Positions 16,676 to 26,190 of a stretch of DNA of 64,000 bases are shown in pieces (positions within the stretch are counted from its first letter, which is position 1; each line of letters starts with the position of its first letter). The notes under the pieces were generated by a model, which was not told the origin of the DNA, made no database searches, and saw only the letters and a program-made list of their open reading frames with translations. Origin of the DNA: Amphibacillus indicireducens (GTDB taxonomy: Bacteria > Bacillota > Bacilli > Bacillales > Amphibacillaceae); contig NZ_BAABDL010000067.1 of the NCBI RefSeq assembly GCF_039539605.1, forward strand, positions 25,567 through 89,566. The letters are read 5' to 3'. Both the position numbers and the translations under genes were made by a program.

Positions 16676-17461
16676 ATGGCAGGATCAACTTTAGAAATTA
16701 AAGATCTTCATGTAGAAATTGAAGGTAAAGAAATTTTAAAAGGGGTAAACTTAACGGTTAAAGGTGGCGAATTCCATGCAATTATGGGACCTAACGGGAC
16801 TGGGAAATCAACACTAGCATCTGCAATTATGGGACACCCTAACTATGAAGTAACAAAAGGCTCAATCCTAATGGATGGAGAAGATGTGCTAGAAATGGAA
16901 GTTGATGAGCGAGCAAAAGCTGGCTTATTTTTAGGGATGCAATATCCAAGTGAAATTAGTGGTGTAACGACATCTGAATTTTTGCGTTCAGCTATTAATG
17001 CACACCGTGAAGAAGGCGATGAAATTCCATTAATGAAATTCATCAAAGAGATGGATAAGACAATGGACTTTTTAGATATTGATACAAATATGGCACAGCG
17101 TTATTTAAATGAAGGATTCTCAGGTGGAGAGAAGAAACGAAATGAGATTCTTCAATTAATGTTGATTAAACCTAAAATCGGTATTTTAGATGAAATTGAC
17201 TCAGGACTTGATATTGATGCATTGAAAGTTGTTTCTAAAGGAATCAATAAACTAAGAAGTGATGCTTTCGGTTGCTTAATTATTACTCACTACCAACGTC
17301 TACTCAACTATGTGACACCTGACTTTGTTCATGTCATGATGCAAGGGCGTGTCGTTAAGTCTGGGGGCGCAGAATTAGTTGAACGTTTAGAGGCTGAAGG
17401 TTATGAGTGGATTAAAGCTGAGTTAGGAATTGAAGATGAAACAGTTGGTCACGACGCTTAA
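16676..17461 (+). CDS. sufC: Fe-S assembly ATPase SufC
   Basis: This 261-residue ABC-type ATPase is the energy unit of the SufBCD scaffold. It shows Walker A GPNGTGKST, the Suf-specific signature FSGGEKKRNEI, and Walker B IGILDEIDSGLDIDAL. The start follows tggaggt. It is the first gene of sufCDSUB, the only Fe-S biogenesis operon of most Bacilli; a possible PerR-type box lies upstream. Confidence 0.97.
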   Translation: MAGSTLEIKDLHVEIEGKEILKGVNLTVKGGEFHAIMGPNGTGKSTLASAIMGHPNYEVTKGSILMDGEDVLEMEVDERAKAGLFLGMQYPSEISGVTTSEFLRSAINAHREEGDEIPLMKFIKEMDKTMDFLDIDTNMAQRYLNEGFSGGEKKRNEILQLMLIKPKIGILDEIDSGLDIDALKVVSKGINKLRSDAFGCLIITHYQRLLNYVTPDFVHVMMQGRVVKSGGAELVERLEAEGYEWIKAELGIEDETVGHDA

Positions 17462-17478
17462 AGGAGAGGAGAGATTGT

Positions 17479-18786
17479 ATGTCAGTAGAAATGTTGGCAG
17501 GCTACACGACAGATTATATTGAAAAATATTCACAACAGAATAATGAACCTGATTGGATGAAGACACTTCGCGCTGACGCATTGAAACAAGCAGACAAGCT
17601 TGAGATGCCAAAGCCTGATAAAACAAAGATTACTCGTTGGGACTTTTCGACGTTTTCACACCAAGGAGAAGCTAAAAAAATCTCTGCTCTAGTCGATCTC
17701 CCAGATCATATTAAAAAGTTTGTTAATTTAGAATTAGATGAGCAAAACTTAGTGATTTTGCGTAATCAATTTAATAGTTACCAAGCTTTATCAGCTGATT
17801 TAAAAGATCAGGGTGTTATTTTTACCGATATCTTTACAGCGATGCAAGAACACGCAGACTTAGTTCAGAAGTATTATATGAATGAAGCTGTCAGTGTAGA
17901 TGAGCATAAATTAACAGCTGTTCATGCGGCATTAATGAATGGTGGAGTTTTCTTATATGTACCGAAAAATGTCGTCATTGAGACACCTGTACAAGCGATT
18001 TTTTGGCAAGAAGATAAAGACTTAGCTTTATTTAACCACGTGATTATCGTCGCAGAAGAAAATAGTCAAGTGACCTATGTTGAAAATTACTTGTCTGACC
18101 ATCAAGAAACAAAAACAGTTGCGAACGTGGTTGCAGAAGTTTTTGCAAAAGATAACGCGTCAATCTCATATGGTTCAGTTGATCATTTTGCATATGGGAC
18201 AACAGCTTATATTAATCGACGTGGCATGGCTGATCGTGATGCTGAAATTAAATGGGCACTTGGTCAAATGAATGATGGCAACACGCTGTCAGAAAATGTT
18301 ACGCATCTATTAGGTGATAATTCTTTCTGCTACGCTAAAGCTGTTTCGGTTGGTCGTGGCGATCAAACACAAAACTTTACTGCTAAAACAGTTAATTATG
18401 GTAAAGCATCAGACGGCCTGATTTTACAGCATGGCGTGATGAAAGATCGTGCAACTGCAATTTTCCATGGGATTGGAAAAATCGAACATGGTGCAACGAA
18501 GGCAAATGCAGAGCAAGAATCTCGTGTCTTGATGCTAAATAAGGATGCTCGTGGTGATGCAAACCCGATCCTGTTAATTGATGAAGATGATGTAACGGCA
18601 GGACATGCGGCCTCAGTTGGTCGCGTCGATCCACTCCATCTCTATTATTTAATGAGTCGAGGAATTTCACAAAAAGAAGCAGAGCGCTTAATTATTCATG
18701 GTTTCTTAGCTCCGGTTGTATCAAGTATCCCAATCGAAGCTGTTCGTAAGCAATTAACGGATGTTATCGAAGGGAAAGTCTATTAA
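17479..18786 (+). CDS. sufD: Fe-S scaffold protein SufD
   Basis: This 435-residue SufBD-family protein has the beta-helix core seen in HHGVMKDRATAIFHG-type repeats (here LQHGVMKDRATAIFHGIG) and the C-terminal helices with YYLMSRGISQKEAERLIIHGF. It forms the SufBC2D scaffold with SufB and SufC. It lies 17 bases after sufC with an aaaggagagg site. Confidence 0.96.
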   Translation: MSVEMLAGYTTDYIEKYSQQNNEPDWMKTLRADALKQADKLEMPKPDKTKITRWDFSTFSHQGEAKKISALVDLPDHIKKFVNLELDEQNLVILRNQFNSYQALSADLKDQGVIFTDIFTAMQEHADLVQKYYMNEAVSVDEHKLTAVHAALMNGGVFLYVPKNVVIETPVQAIFWQEDKDLALFNHVIIVAEENSQVTYVENYLSDHQETKTVANVVAEVFAKDNASISYGSVDHFAYGTTAYINRRGMADRDAEIKWALGQMNDGNTLSENVTHLLGDNSFCYAKAVSVGRGDQTQNFTAKTVNYGKASDGLILQHGVMKDRATAIFHGIGKIEHGATKANAEQESRVLMLNKDARGDANPILLIDEDDVTAGHAASVGRVDPLHLYYLMSRGISQKEAERLIIHGFLAPVVSSIPIEAVRKQLTDVIEGKVY

Positions 18787-18787
18787 G

Positions 18788-20008
18788 ATGGATGTTAACA
18801 CAATCCGTGCTGACTTTCCGTTGTTAAATCAAGAAGTAAATGGTCACATGCTCGTTTATTTAGATTCGGCAGCAACCGCACAAAAACCGAATCAAGTAAT
18901 TGAAGCTGTTAACGGGTACTATCGATTAAATAACGCAAACGTTCACAGGGGTGTGCATACGATTGGTACACGTGCAACCGAGCAATACGAAGGTGCTAGA
19001 GATCGTGTTCAGCAGTTTATTAATGCTAAACATAGGGAAGAAATTATTTTCACAAGAGGGACAACAACAGCAATTAATATCGTGGCTATGAGTTATGGTA
19101 ATCAAAACTTGACTCCTGACGATGAGATTGTGATTACCCAAATGGAACACCATAGTAATATTATTCCTTGGCAGCAACTAAGCAAACGAACAGGTGCAAG
19201 ATTAAACTATATCCCAATGGAAGCTGATGGAACAATTTCATTAACTGAAGTTGAAAAAACAATCACATCAAAAACAAAGATTGTTGCAATTACGCAAGTC
19301 TCTAACGTGTTAGGCACGATCAATCCGATTAAGGAGATTGCAGAAATTGCTCATCGACATGGGGCTGTACTGTTAGTTGACGGAGCGCAAGGCGTGCCAC
19401 ATCTTAAAGTAGATGTACAAGACTTAGATTGCGATTTTTATGCTTTTTCAGGTCATAAAATGTGTGCACCGACTGGAATTGGTGTTTTATATGGTAAAAA
19501 GTCGTTATTAGAAGCGATGGAACCTGTTGAATTTGGTGGTGAAATGATTGATTTCGTCGATCTCTATGATTCAACCTGGAAAGAGCTCCCGTGGAAATTT
19601 GAAGGGGGAACCCCGATTATCGCTGGAGCAGTTGGTCTTAAGGCTGCGATTGATTATTTAGAAGACATCGGTCTTGACCAAATTGCCTTACATGAAAAAG
19701 AGCTTGTGGATTATGGACTTGAACAAATTAAAACAATTGAAGGAATCGAAGTATACGGTCCAACAGAACGTGCCGGACTAATTACCTTCAATTTAACTGA
19801 TGTTCATCCGCATGATACGGCAACAGTTTTAGATACAGAAGGTATTGCAGTTCGTGCTGGTCATCACTGTGCGCAACCGTTAATGAAATGGCTTGACGTT
19901 ACAGCAACAGCACGGGCAAGCTTTTATTTATATAACACAAAGCAAGATGTCGATCGTTTTATTGCTGGATTAAAGAAAACAAAGGAGTTTTTCACCAATG
20001 TCTTTTAA
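18788..20008 (+). CDS. sufS: Cysteine desulfurase SufS
   Basis: This 406-residue PLP enzyme takes sulfur from cysteine and passes it as persulfide to SufU. The PLP lysine is in FSGHKMCAPTGIG and the catalytic Cys in VRAGHHCAQPLM. The start is the ATG at 18788, one base after the sufD stop; an earlier in-frame TTG overlaps sufD and is rejected. It overlaps sufU by 11 bases. Confidence 0.96.
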   Translation: MDVNTIRADFPLLNQEVNGHMLVYLDSAATAQKPNQVIEAVNGYYRLNNANVHRGVHTIGTRATEQYEGARDRVQQFINAKHREEIIFTRGTTTAINIVAMSYGNQNLTPDDEIVITQMEHHSNIIPWQQLSKRTGARLNYIPMEADGTISLTEVEKTITSKTKIVAITQVSNVLGTINPIKEIAEIAHRHGAVLLVDGAQGVPHLKVDVQDLDCDFYAFSGHKMCAPTGIGVLYGKKSLLEAMEPVEFGGEMIDFVDLYDSTWKELPWKFEGGTPIIAGAVGLKAAIDYLEDIGLDQIALHEKELVDYGLEQIKTIEGIEVYGPTERAGLITFNLTDVHPHDTATVLDTEGIAVRAGHHCAQPLMKWLDVTATARASFYLYNTKQDVDRFIAGLKKTKEFFTNVF

Positions 20009-20435
20009 CAACTTAGATAGCTTGTATCGACAGGTTATAATGGATCATTATAAAAACCCTCGAAACCATGGGGCATTACCAGAAAACGCATTAACATTAG
20101 AAATGAATAACCCCACTTGTGGTGATCGAATTGAAGTTCACTTAATGATTGAAGACGATCTAATTAAAGACGTCAAGTTTGAGGGGGAGGGGTGTTCAAT
20201 CAGTTTAGCTTCAGCCTCAATGATGACGGAAGCTATTAAGGGTCAAAAACTTGAGAATGCACTAGCGATGTCTGAAACATTTTCTAAATTAATGCTTGGT
20301 GAGATCGATGAGCTATCTGATGAAGATATGGGTGATGCTGAAGCACTTCAAGGGGTTTCGAAATTCCCAGCACGAATTAAGTGCGCAACTTTAGCGTGGA
20401 AGGCAATGGAAAAGGCTACAAATCAAGGCGAATAA
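19998..20435 (+). CDS. sufU: SufU sulfur-transfer zinc protein
   Basis: This 145-residue IscU-like protein of the SufU branch accepts persulfide from SufS. The three cysteines are in NNPTCGDRI, GEGCSIS and RIKCATLAW, with the Asp next to the first Cys that completes the zinc site. The insertion between the second and third Cys marks SufU rather than IscU. The start overlaps sufS and has an aaaggag site. Confidence 0.96.
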   Translation: MSFNNLDSLYRQVIMDHYKNPRNHGALPENALTLEMNNPTCGDRIEVHLMIEDDLIKDVKFEGEGCSISLASASMMTEAIKGQKLENALAMSETFSKLMLGEIDELSDEDMGDAEALQGVSKFPARIKCATLAWKAMEKATNQGE

Positions 20436-20470
20436 TTTTCCGTGTCTTAAAAAAATAAGGAGGGCTAATC

Positions 20471-21868
20471 ATGGTAAAAAATGTACCTGAGTTTAGTGAA
20501 TATAAATACGGGTTTCATGATAAAGATGTCTCAATTTTTCGTACCGATAAAGGGTTAGACGAACAAATCGTTAGACAGATTTCTGAAATGAAAAATGAAC
20601 CGGAATGGATGCTTGAATACCGCTTGAAAGCATTAGAGCATTTTTATAAAAGACCAATGCCACAGTGGGGTGGTGACCTATCTGAACTTGACTTTGATGA
20701 TTTAACTTATTACGTTAAACCAACAGAAAAGTCAGAGCGTTCGTGGGATGAAGTACCTGAAGAGATTAAACGAACTTTTGACCGTTTAGGTATTCCTGAA
20801 GCAGAACAAAAATATTTAGCAGGTGTATCTGCACAGTATGAGTCAGAAGTTGTTTACCAAAGTCTTAAAAAAGATCTTGCTGAGTTGGGGATTATATTCC
20901 AAGATACAGATTCTGCACTTCAAGAGCACGAGGAATTATTTAAAGAGTATTTTGGGACAGTTGTTCCATACACAGACAATAAATTTTCTGCATTAAACTC
21001 TGCGGTATGGTCTGGAGGTTCATTTATCTATGTACCAAAAGGTGTTAAATCTGATACACCACTACAAGCATATTTCCGAATTAACTCAGAAAATATGGGT
21101 CAATTTGAACGGACTTTAATTATTGTTGATGAAGAGGCTTCAGTACATTATGTTGAAGGCTGTACTGCGCCAACGTTCTCATCAAGTTCACTGCATAGTG
21201 CTGTCGTTGAAATTATCGTTAAGAAAGACGCTTATTGCCGCTATACAACGATTCAAAACTGGGCAAATAACGTCTATAACTTAGTCACAAAACGTGCAAC
21301 TGTCCAAGCAAACGGAACGATGGAATGGATCGATGGTAACTTAGGTTCTAAGTTAACAATGAAATATCCATCAATTATGTTAATGGGGGAAGGTGCAAGA
21401 GGAAATACATTATCGATTGCGCTTGCAGGTAAAGGCCAAATGCAACACGCAGGTGCGAAAATGTTCCACCTCGCACCAAACACATCATCAACGATCGTGT
21501 CAAAATCGATTTCACACAGTGGTGGGAACGTGTCTTACTTAGGTCTTGTCCACTTTGGTCGTAAGGCAGATGGTGCACGTGCAAATATTGAGTGTGACAC
21601 GATGATTATGGATAACCAGTCAACGTCTGACACGATTCCATATAATGAAATCTTAAATGATAACATTTCACTTGAGCACGAAGCGAAGGTTTCAAAAGTA
21701 TCGGAAGAACAATTATTCTACTTGATGAGCCGTGGTCTAAGTGAAATTGAAGCAACAGAAATGATCGTAATGGGCTTTATCGAGCCATTTACAAAAGAAC
21801 TCCCAATGGAATATGCTGTTGAGATGAACAGATTGATAAGTTTCGAGATGGAAGGAAGTATTGGTTAA
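20471..21868 (+). CDS. sufB: Fe-S scaffold protein SufB
   Basis: The 465-residue SufB is the main Fe-S assembly surface of the SufBC2D complex. Typical segments are SGGSFIYVPKGVKSD, VEGCTAPTFSSSSLHSAVVEI and LGLVHFGRKADGARANIECD. The aaggaggg site gives a strong start. It is the last gene of the operon, followed by a terminator that also serves the convergent gene. Confidence 0.97.
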   Translation: MVKNVPEFSEYKYGFHDKDVSIFRTDKGLDEQIVRQISEMKNEPEWMLEYRLKALEHFYKRPMPQWGGDLSELDFDDLTYYVKPTEKSERSWDEVPEEIKRTFDRLGIPEAEQKYLAGVSAQYESEVVYQSLKKDLAELGIIFQDTDSALQEHEELFKEYFGTVVPYTDNKFSALNSAVWSGGSFIYVPKGVKSDTPLQAYFRINSENMGQFERTLIIVDEEASVHYVEGCTAPTFSSSSLHSAVVEIIVKKDAYCRYTTIQNWANNVYNLVTKRATVQANGTMEWIDGNLGSKLTMKYPSIMLMGEGARGNTLSIALAGKGQMQHAGAKMFHLAPNTSSTIVSKSISHSGGNVSYLGLVHFGRKADGARANIECDTMIMDNQSTSDTIPYNEILNDNISLEHEAKVSKVSEEQLFYLMSRGLSEIEATEMIVMGFIEPFTKELPMEYAVEMNRLISFEMEGSIG

Positions 21869-21874
21869 AGCTTT

Positions 21875-21909
21875 AAAACCCTTGTTACGCAAGACGTGAC
21901 AAGGGTTTT
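21875..21909. terminator. Terminator between sufB and the Rgg-like gene
   Basis: Arms aaaacccttgt (21875-21885) and acaagggtttt (21899-21909) are extended by gtta/tgac. It lies between convergent genes. Confidence 0.9.
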
Positions 21910-21920
21910 GTGTGTTTAAA

Positions 21921-22835
21921 TTAATAGTCCTTAAACAAGCCAAACAACCCTGGTTCGATTGTTAATTCTCTAAAATCAGGATCATTATATCGCTTTCGCC
22001 AAGTAGCGTAGCGCATTTGAAAAATTTCTCCGCGTTTCTTTTGATTAAAGAGTTGGCAGAACTTAATTGCTTGCTCGCAATATTGTTTTCCCTCAGTAAC
22101 ATTTTTTTGACAAAATGCTAAAATACCACGATTAAAGATAAAATTTAAATGAGGATCTAATAGTTCTAACTCTTTAGAATACTGTTCTTCAAAAATTAAG
22201 ATTGTTTCTTCAGCATAATCATATCGTTGATGATAAACAAATGTAGAAAAATTATTTGTGAGAATGGTGTATAGTAAACTCATATATTGTGGAATCGATT
22301 GATAAAGCTTACTTTTTTTAAGTGCTGTTTTCATTAAAAAGTACGTTGTCTCAACTTCAAAAACAAACCCAAAAATGGCGTAGAGTCGGAGCTCCATTTC
22401 TCCCCAATCATCAACTTGCATTAAGTAGTTTTGAAGTGCATGATTATTTACTAATTCACCTGTTTGATTTGCTTCGATTAATGCATCAATAAAATAGACT
22501 AAAAATTGTTTCCAACTGTATGGGCTTAGCACAGTATCTTTAAGACGTTGCTTCATCTTTTCGAGATTGTCATAATCGTTTGCATCATGATAGACGATTA
22601 GCTCATTAAAAAAATCACGTAAATGTTTTTCAAAGTCATGACCGATTAGAAAGTGGAATTCTTGAGGTGTTGTGTTCACATTTTGTAAAAGTTCATGAAA
22701 TAAATCGACCGGGATCATTGATTGGTCGTTTTCAAACCGAGAGAGCTGAGAAATCGATAACGTATTTCCAACGGCTTCTTTTAATGTGAAGCTCTTTCCT
22801 TTTCGAATTTGTTTGAATGTTTTTCCATAAGACAT
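21921..22835 (-). CDS. Rgg/RopB-like transcriptional regulator
   Basis: This 304-residue protein has an N-terminal XRE-type HTH (about residues 5-60: FKQIRKGKSFTLKEAVG, then SISQLSRFENDQS) and a long all-helical C-terminal domain of the Rgg/GadR/MutR type, related to TPR peptide-binding regulators. Such proteins respond to short peptides and usually control a neighbouring gene. Here the divergent neighbour is an ABC exporter. No short hydrophobic pheromone gene could be found in the flanking intergenic DNA. The exact class (Rgg versus PlcR-like) is uncertain. Confidence 0.8.
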   Translation of the reverse strand: MSYGKTFKQIRKGKSFTLKEAVGNTLSISQLSRFENDQSMIPVDLFHELLQNVNTTPQEFHFLIGHDFEKHLRDFFNELIVYHDANDYDNLEKMKQRLKDTVLSPYSWKQFLVYFIDALIEANQTGELVNNHALQNYLMQVDDWGEMELRLYAIFGFVFEVETTYFLMKTALKKSKLYQSIPQYMSLLYTILTNNFSTFVYHQRYDYAEETILIFEEQYSKELELLDPHLNFIFNRGILAFCQKNVTEGKQYCEQAIKFCQLFNQKKRGEIFQMRYATWRKRYNDPDFRELTIEPGLFGLFKDY

Positions 22836-22849
22836 TAGGTCACCTCATT

Positions 22850-22909
22850 TTTGCAGATATGCAAATTTTGATTTATCATCATTATACTTCCTTCACACTA
22901 AAAAGTGAA
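22850..22909. promoter_or_regulatory. Divergent control region with two inverted repeats
   Basis: Two inverted repeats lie between the start codons: tttgca-4-tgcaaa (22850-22865) and ttcac-8-gtgaa (22892-22909). On the minus strand a TATAAT at 22886-22881 with a ttcact -35 at 22909-22904 makes a promoter for the regulator, and the second repeat covers that -35. They are candidate operators for the Rgg-like protein. Confidence 0.45.
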
Positions 22910-22926
22910 ATAAGAAAAGGAAGTGA

Positions 22927-24531
22927 TTGCGGGTGTTTTTCTATATTAAACGTTTTTGGAAAGAAAATAGTATTGTTTTTTTATTGATGCTCATAACAGG
23001 TGTATGTCAAACAGTTGCTGGTGTATTAACGGCTTATGCTCTGAATGCTCTCATCGAGTTTGATTATCAAAGCTTTTTCATAATATTGCTGATTATTCTG
23101 GGTGTCTATTTTGTCTTTTTATTATTTATGAATTTTGAAATTAACAAGCAGAGTCAAACGATGCAGATGATGTCGACAACGATTCGAATGGATATGACTG
23201 AGCGAATGGAAAGGGCGAGTTATTCGGGATTTCATGAAAAGCAGGTGGGTACTTACGCCTCTTGGTTAAGTACAGATATTAATACGATCGAGACACATGG
23301 ATTTGATCAATTTTATGCTGTTGTAAAAGGGGTAATTGCAACGTTTACTGCGATCATTGGGTTATTTGTTTTTCATTGGAGCATTGTGCTTTGGACATTG
23401 CTTATTTCTGGATTGACCTTGTTATTACCAAAAATGTATCAGAAGAAGTTAGCAAATGTTTCGCTAAAGACAACAGAAGAAGGGGAACATTTTTTAAGTC
23501 GAATCACTGATGTATTGAATGGCTTTGATACGCTCTTTTCATTCAATTTATTAAAAAAGATTACAACTGATACTGAAAAAGCTTCATTAGTTTTGGCTAA
23601 AGCGAAAAATAAGCGAGCAAGTATCATTGCAAAGGTTGCTATTCTAGGAGCTTTAGGGAATATTTTTGGTCAGTTGTCTATCTTAGGATTGACGGGGTAT
23701 TTAGCATTTCTATCGGTTGTTTCAGTTGGTGCCTTTTCTGCAACAGGTAATTTAGCAAGTACTGTATTTAATACAGTCGGAAATCTCAGTCAACAAATAG
23801 CGAGCTTCCAATCTGTTGGACCGATCTTTGACAAGTTTGAAAAAATTAAGAGTCGTTCGCAACAAGTTAATCAAAAAATTGATCAAGTTGATTCAGGTAT
23901 TATCCTGAAAAATATGAGCTATGCTTATGGAGACAAACAGGTCTTGGAACATATCAATCAAGTATTTGATTTAGGAAAGAAATATGCGATTGTTGGCGCT
24001 AGTGGAAGTGGAAAAACAACTTTACTCAATATATTAAATGGGAAGTTAACAGATTATACGGGTTCAATTATCTTTAATGGTTATGAATTGAACGCATTAT
24101 CAGGGTATGATTTGAGAGAAGCAATTTTATATCTTGACCAACAGCCATATCTTTTCGATGGAACAATTCGAGATAATATTACCCTCGGTGAATCATTTAC
24201 AGACGAAGAAATTATGCTCGCATTGGAGCAAAGCTCATTGCAAGAAGTTGTCGCTCAACTTCCAAATGGAATTGATACATCAATTGGTGAGAGTGGGCGC
24301 TTGCTTTCCGGTGGGCAAAAACAACGTGTTACATTGGCAAGGGGGTTGATTCGTGGCAAACAAATCATTTTACTTGATGAAGGAACGTCTAGTCTTGATC
24401 AGAAAAGTGCATTAGAAATTGAAGAAAGCTTAATGAGTCAAAAAGATCTAACAGTCATCATGATTACACATCATTTGCGTGAAGAAATTAAAGAAAAATT
24501 AGATGATGTATTAAGGCTTTCTTCTCAATAA
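22927..24531 (+). CDS. ABC exporter (fused membrane and ATPase domains)
   Basis: The 534-residue half-transporter has about six N-terminal membrane helices (to about residue 290) and a C-terminal ATPase with Walker A GASGSGKTTLLN, signature LSGGQKQRVTLARG and Walker B IILLDEGTSSLD. This is the export (type IV) arrangement used for drugs, lipids or peptides. No peptidase C39 domain is present. The start is a TTG at 22927 or a GTG at 22933; the aaggaagtg site (22917-22925) allows both. Divergence from an Rgg-like regulator suggests peptide-controlled export; the substrate is unknown. Confidence 0.85.
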   Translation: MRVFFYIKRFWKENSIVFLLMLITGVCQTVAGVLTAYALNALIEFDYQSFFIILLIILGVYFVFLLFMNFEINKQSQTMQMMSTTIRMDMTERMERASYSGFHEKQVGTYASWLSTDINTIETHGFDQFYAVVKGVIATFTAIIGLFVFHWSIVLWTLLISGLTLLLPKMYQKKLANVSLKTTEEGEHFLSRITDVLNGFDTLFSFNLLKKITTDTEKASLVLAKAKNKRASIIAKVAILGALGNIFGQLSILGLTGYLAFLSVVSVGAFSATGNLASTVFNTVGNLSQQIASFQSVGPIFDKFEKIKSRSQQVNQKIDQVDSGIILKNMSYAYGDKQVLEHINQVFDLGKKYAIVGASGSGKTTLLNILNGKLTDYTGSIIFNGYELNALSGYDLREAILYLDQQPYLFDGTIRDNITLGESFTDEEIMLALEQSSLQEVVAQLPNGIDTSIGESGRLLSGGQKQRVTLARGLIRGKQIILLDEGTSSLDQKSALEIEESLMSQKDLTVIMITHHLREEIKEKLDDVLRLSSQ

Positions 24532-24550
24532 AAATAGAACATATAACTAG

Positions 24551-24586
24551 AACCTATTTTGTATCTTTCTCGCAAATGGGTTTTTG
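24551..24586 (+). terminator. Terminator after the ABC exporter
   Basis: Stem aacctattt (24551-24559) with aaatgggtt (24574-24582), one G-U pair, followed by T. Confidence 0.65.
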
Positions 24587-24643
24587 TTATGTTCAATTCT
24601 TTACAAATTTAATTAAGTTCTAAATACTAGATTTATATTTGAG

Positions 24644-24652
24644 TGTTATAAT
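24644..24652 (+). promoter_or_regulatory. Extended -10 promoter of yunD
   Basis: TGTTATAAT lies 53 bases before the yunD start; the -35 is weak. Confidence 0.5.
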
Positions 24653-24704
24653 GATGGAAAATGATATTCTGTAAAATTGATAGTTAGGACAGGGGTAAAT
24701 CAAT

Positions 24705-26093
24705 ATGAAAGAAAATATATATTTCTATTATACGAGTGATTTACATAGTTATTTTGAGAATTGGCCTAAAATTACCTATTTTCTTCAGCGAAAAATTACT
24801 GAACGAAACAAACATAACCAAGACTATTTTTTGTTAGATAATGGCGATCACATCGATCGCGTTAATCCTATATCGGAAGCATTAAAGGGAAAAGGTAATG
24901 TAGAGCTCTTAAATAAAGCGAATTATGATGTGATTAATCTCGGGAATAACGAAGGGATCACGCTAACGAAAGAAGAATTAACAAGGCTTTATGCCGATGT
25001 AGAATTTAAAATTGCCTGTGCAAATTTATCGTGTCAAGATGGTAGTGATCCGGAGTGGCTTCAACCCTATCAGATTTTAACGACAGACTCTGGTGTGAAA
25101 ATTGGTGTGATTGGCTTAACCGCACCGTTTGCTGATTTTTATTCACCTTTAGGTTGGCAAATTGATGACCCTCTCGAAACGTTGCGACAATACCTTGCTC
25201 AACTAAAAGGAAAAACCGATGCGATTATTTTATTATCTCATTTAGGTGTTGATCCAGATCGAGTAATTGCTGAGCAATATCCTGAGATTGATGTCATCAT
25301 TGGCGGACATACACATCATTTATTTGAAACAGAAGAAGTTTATGAAGAGGCAATTTTAACCGGGGTTGGCAAGTCAGGCTTTTATGTAGGTGAGGTTTGT
25401 TTAACCTGGGATCATCAACAAAGAAAATTAATCAATAAAACTGCAATTGCTCATCCAATTCCAGATGATCATGTTGATCAAGAAACTGCTGCTTTAATAA
25501 AAAAACAACAAGAAGAGTCTGACCTATTGTTAAGTAAAGAAGTCGTTAAGTTAAAAGAACCACTTGAGGTCGATTGGCATCAAGAAACGTTTCTAATTAA
25601 ACAATTAACAGAGACTTTGAAAGACTGGACGAAAGCGGATGTTGCGATGTTAAATGCGGGTATTCTGCTTGGAGGGTTTGAACAAGGGGTTGTAACTGAG
25701 CGAGATATCCATCGTATTTGTCCACATCCGATTAATCCGTGTGTTGTTCGTGTAACAGGTCAAGAACTCTTAGAAATTGTTCGGGCAGGATTAGCGGAAG
25801 CCTATCAACAAATCCAAGTTAAGGGCTACGGTTTTCGAGGAAAAGTGATGGGGGTTTTAGTTTATGCAGGATTGGCTAAAGAAGATCACGAAAATAAGCA
25901 GTTTATTGATCAGTTAATCATTAACGGACAGCCATTAGATTTAAACCAGTCTTATCGGTTAGCAACAGCCGATATGTTTACGTTTGAACATTTATCGCTA
26001 CAAATTTCACGTGCTCAAGCAAAAGAATTTTACTTACCTGAATTTATGAGAGATTTATTGCGTCAAGCTTTAATACAGATAGCAGGTCACTAA
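24705..26093 (+). CDS. yunD: Metallophosphatase / 5'-nucleotidase family protein YunD
   Basis: This 462-residue protein has the calcineurin-like metallophosphatase domain (SDLHSYFENW, LDNGDHID, NLGNNEG, LLSHLG, GGHTHH) followed by the 5'-nucleotidase C-terminal domain. The usual GNHE reads GNNE. There is no signal peptide, unlike periplasmic UDP-sugar hydrolases, so it acts inside the cell. Length and the location after suf match B. subtilis YunD. The exact nucleotide substrate is not known to me. Confidence 0.88.
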   Translation: MKENIYFYYTSDLHSYFENWPKITYFLQRKITERNKHNQDYFLLDNGDHIDRVNPISEALKGKGNVELLNKANYDVINLGNNEGITLTKEELTRLYADVEFKIACANLSCQDGSDPEWLQPYQILTTDSGVKIGVIGLTAPFADFYSPLGWQIDDPLETLRQYLAQLKGKTDAIILLSHLGVDPDRVIAEQYPEIDVIIGGHTHHLFETEEVYEEAILTGVGKSGFYVGEVCLTWDHQQRKLINKTAIAHPIPDDHVDQETAALIKKQQEESDLLLSKEVVKLKEPLEVDWHQETFLIKQLTETLKDWTKADVAMLNAGILLGGFEQGVVTERDIHRICPHPINPCVVRVTGQELLEIVRAGLAEAYQQIQVKGYGFRGKVMGVLVYAGLAKEDHENKQFIDQLIINGQPLDLNQSYRLATADMFTFEHLSLQISRAQAKEFYLPEFMRDLLRQALIQIAGH

Positions 26094-26190
26094 AATTTAA
26101 CTTCATTTTTGTCGAATCATGTCGATAAATGAATTATGAACTTAGTAATTTAACTTAATTATTAATTGAGACGAAGGTTAGGGGACCATT

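Noticed and set aside
24532..24704. Short hydrophobic pheromone gene for the Rgg-like regulator
   Set aside because: Only MMENDIL-like tiny frames occur; none is hydrophobic or has a ribosome site.
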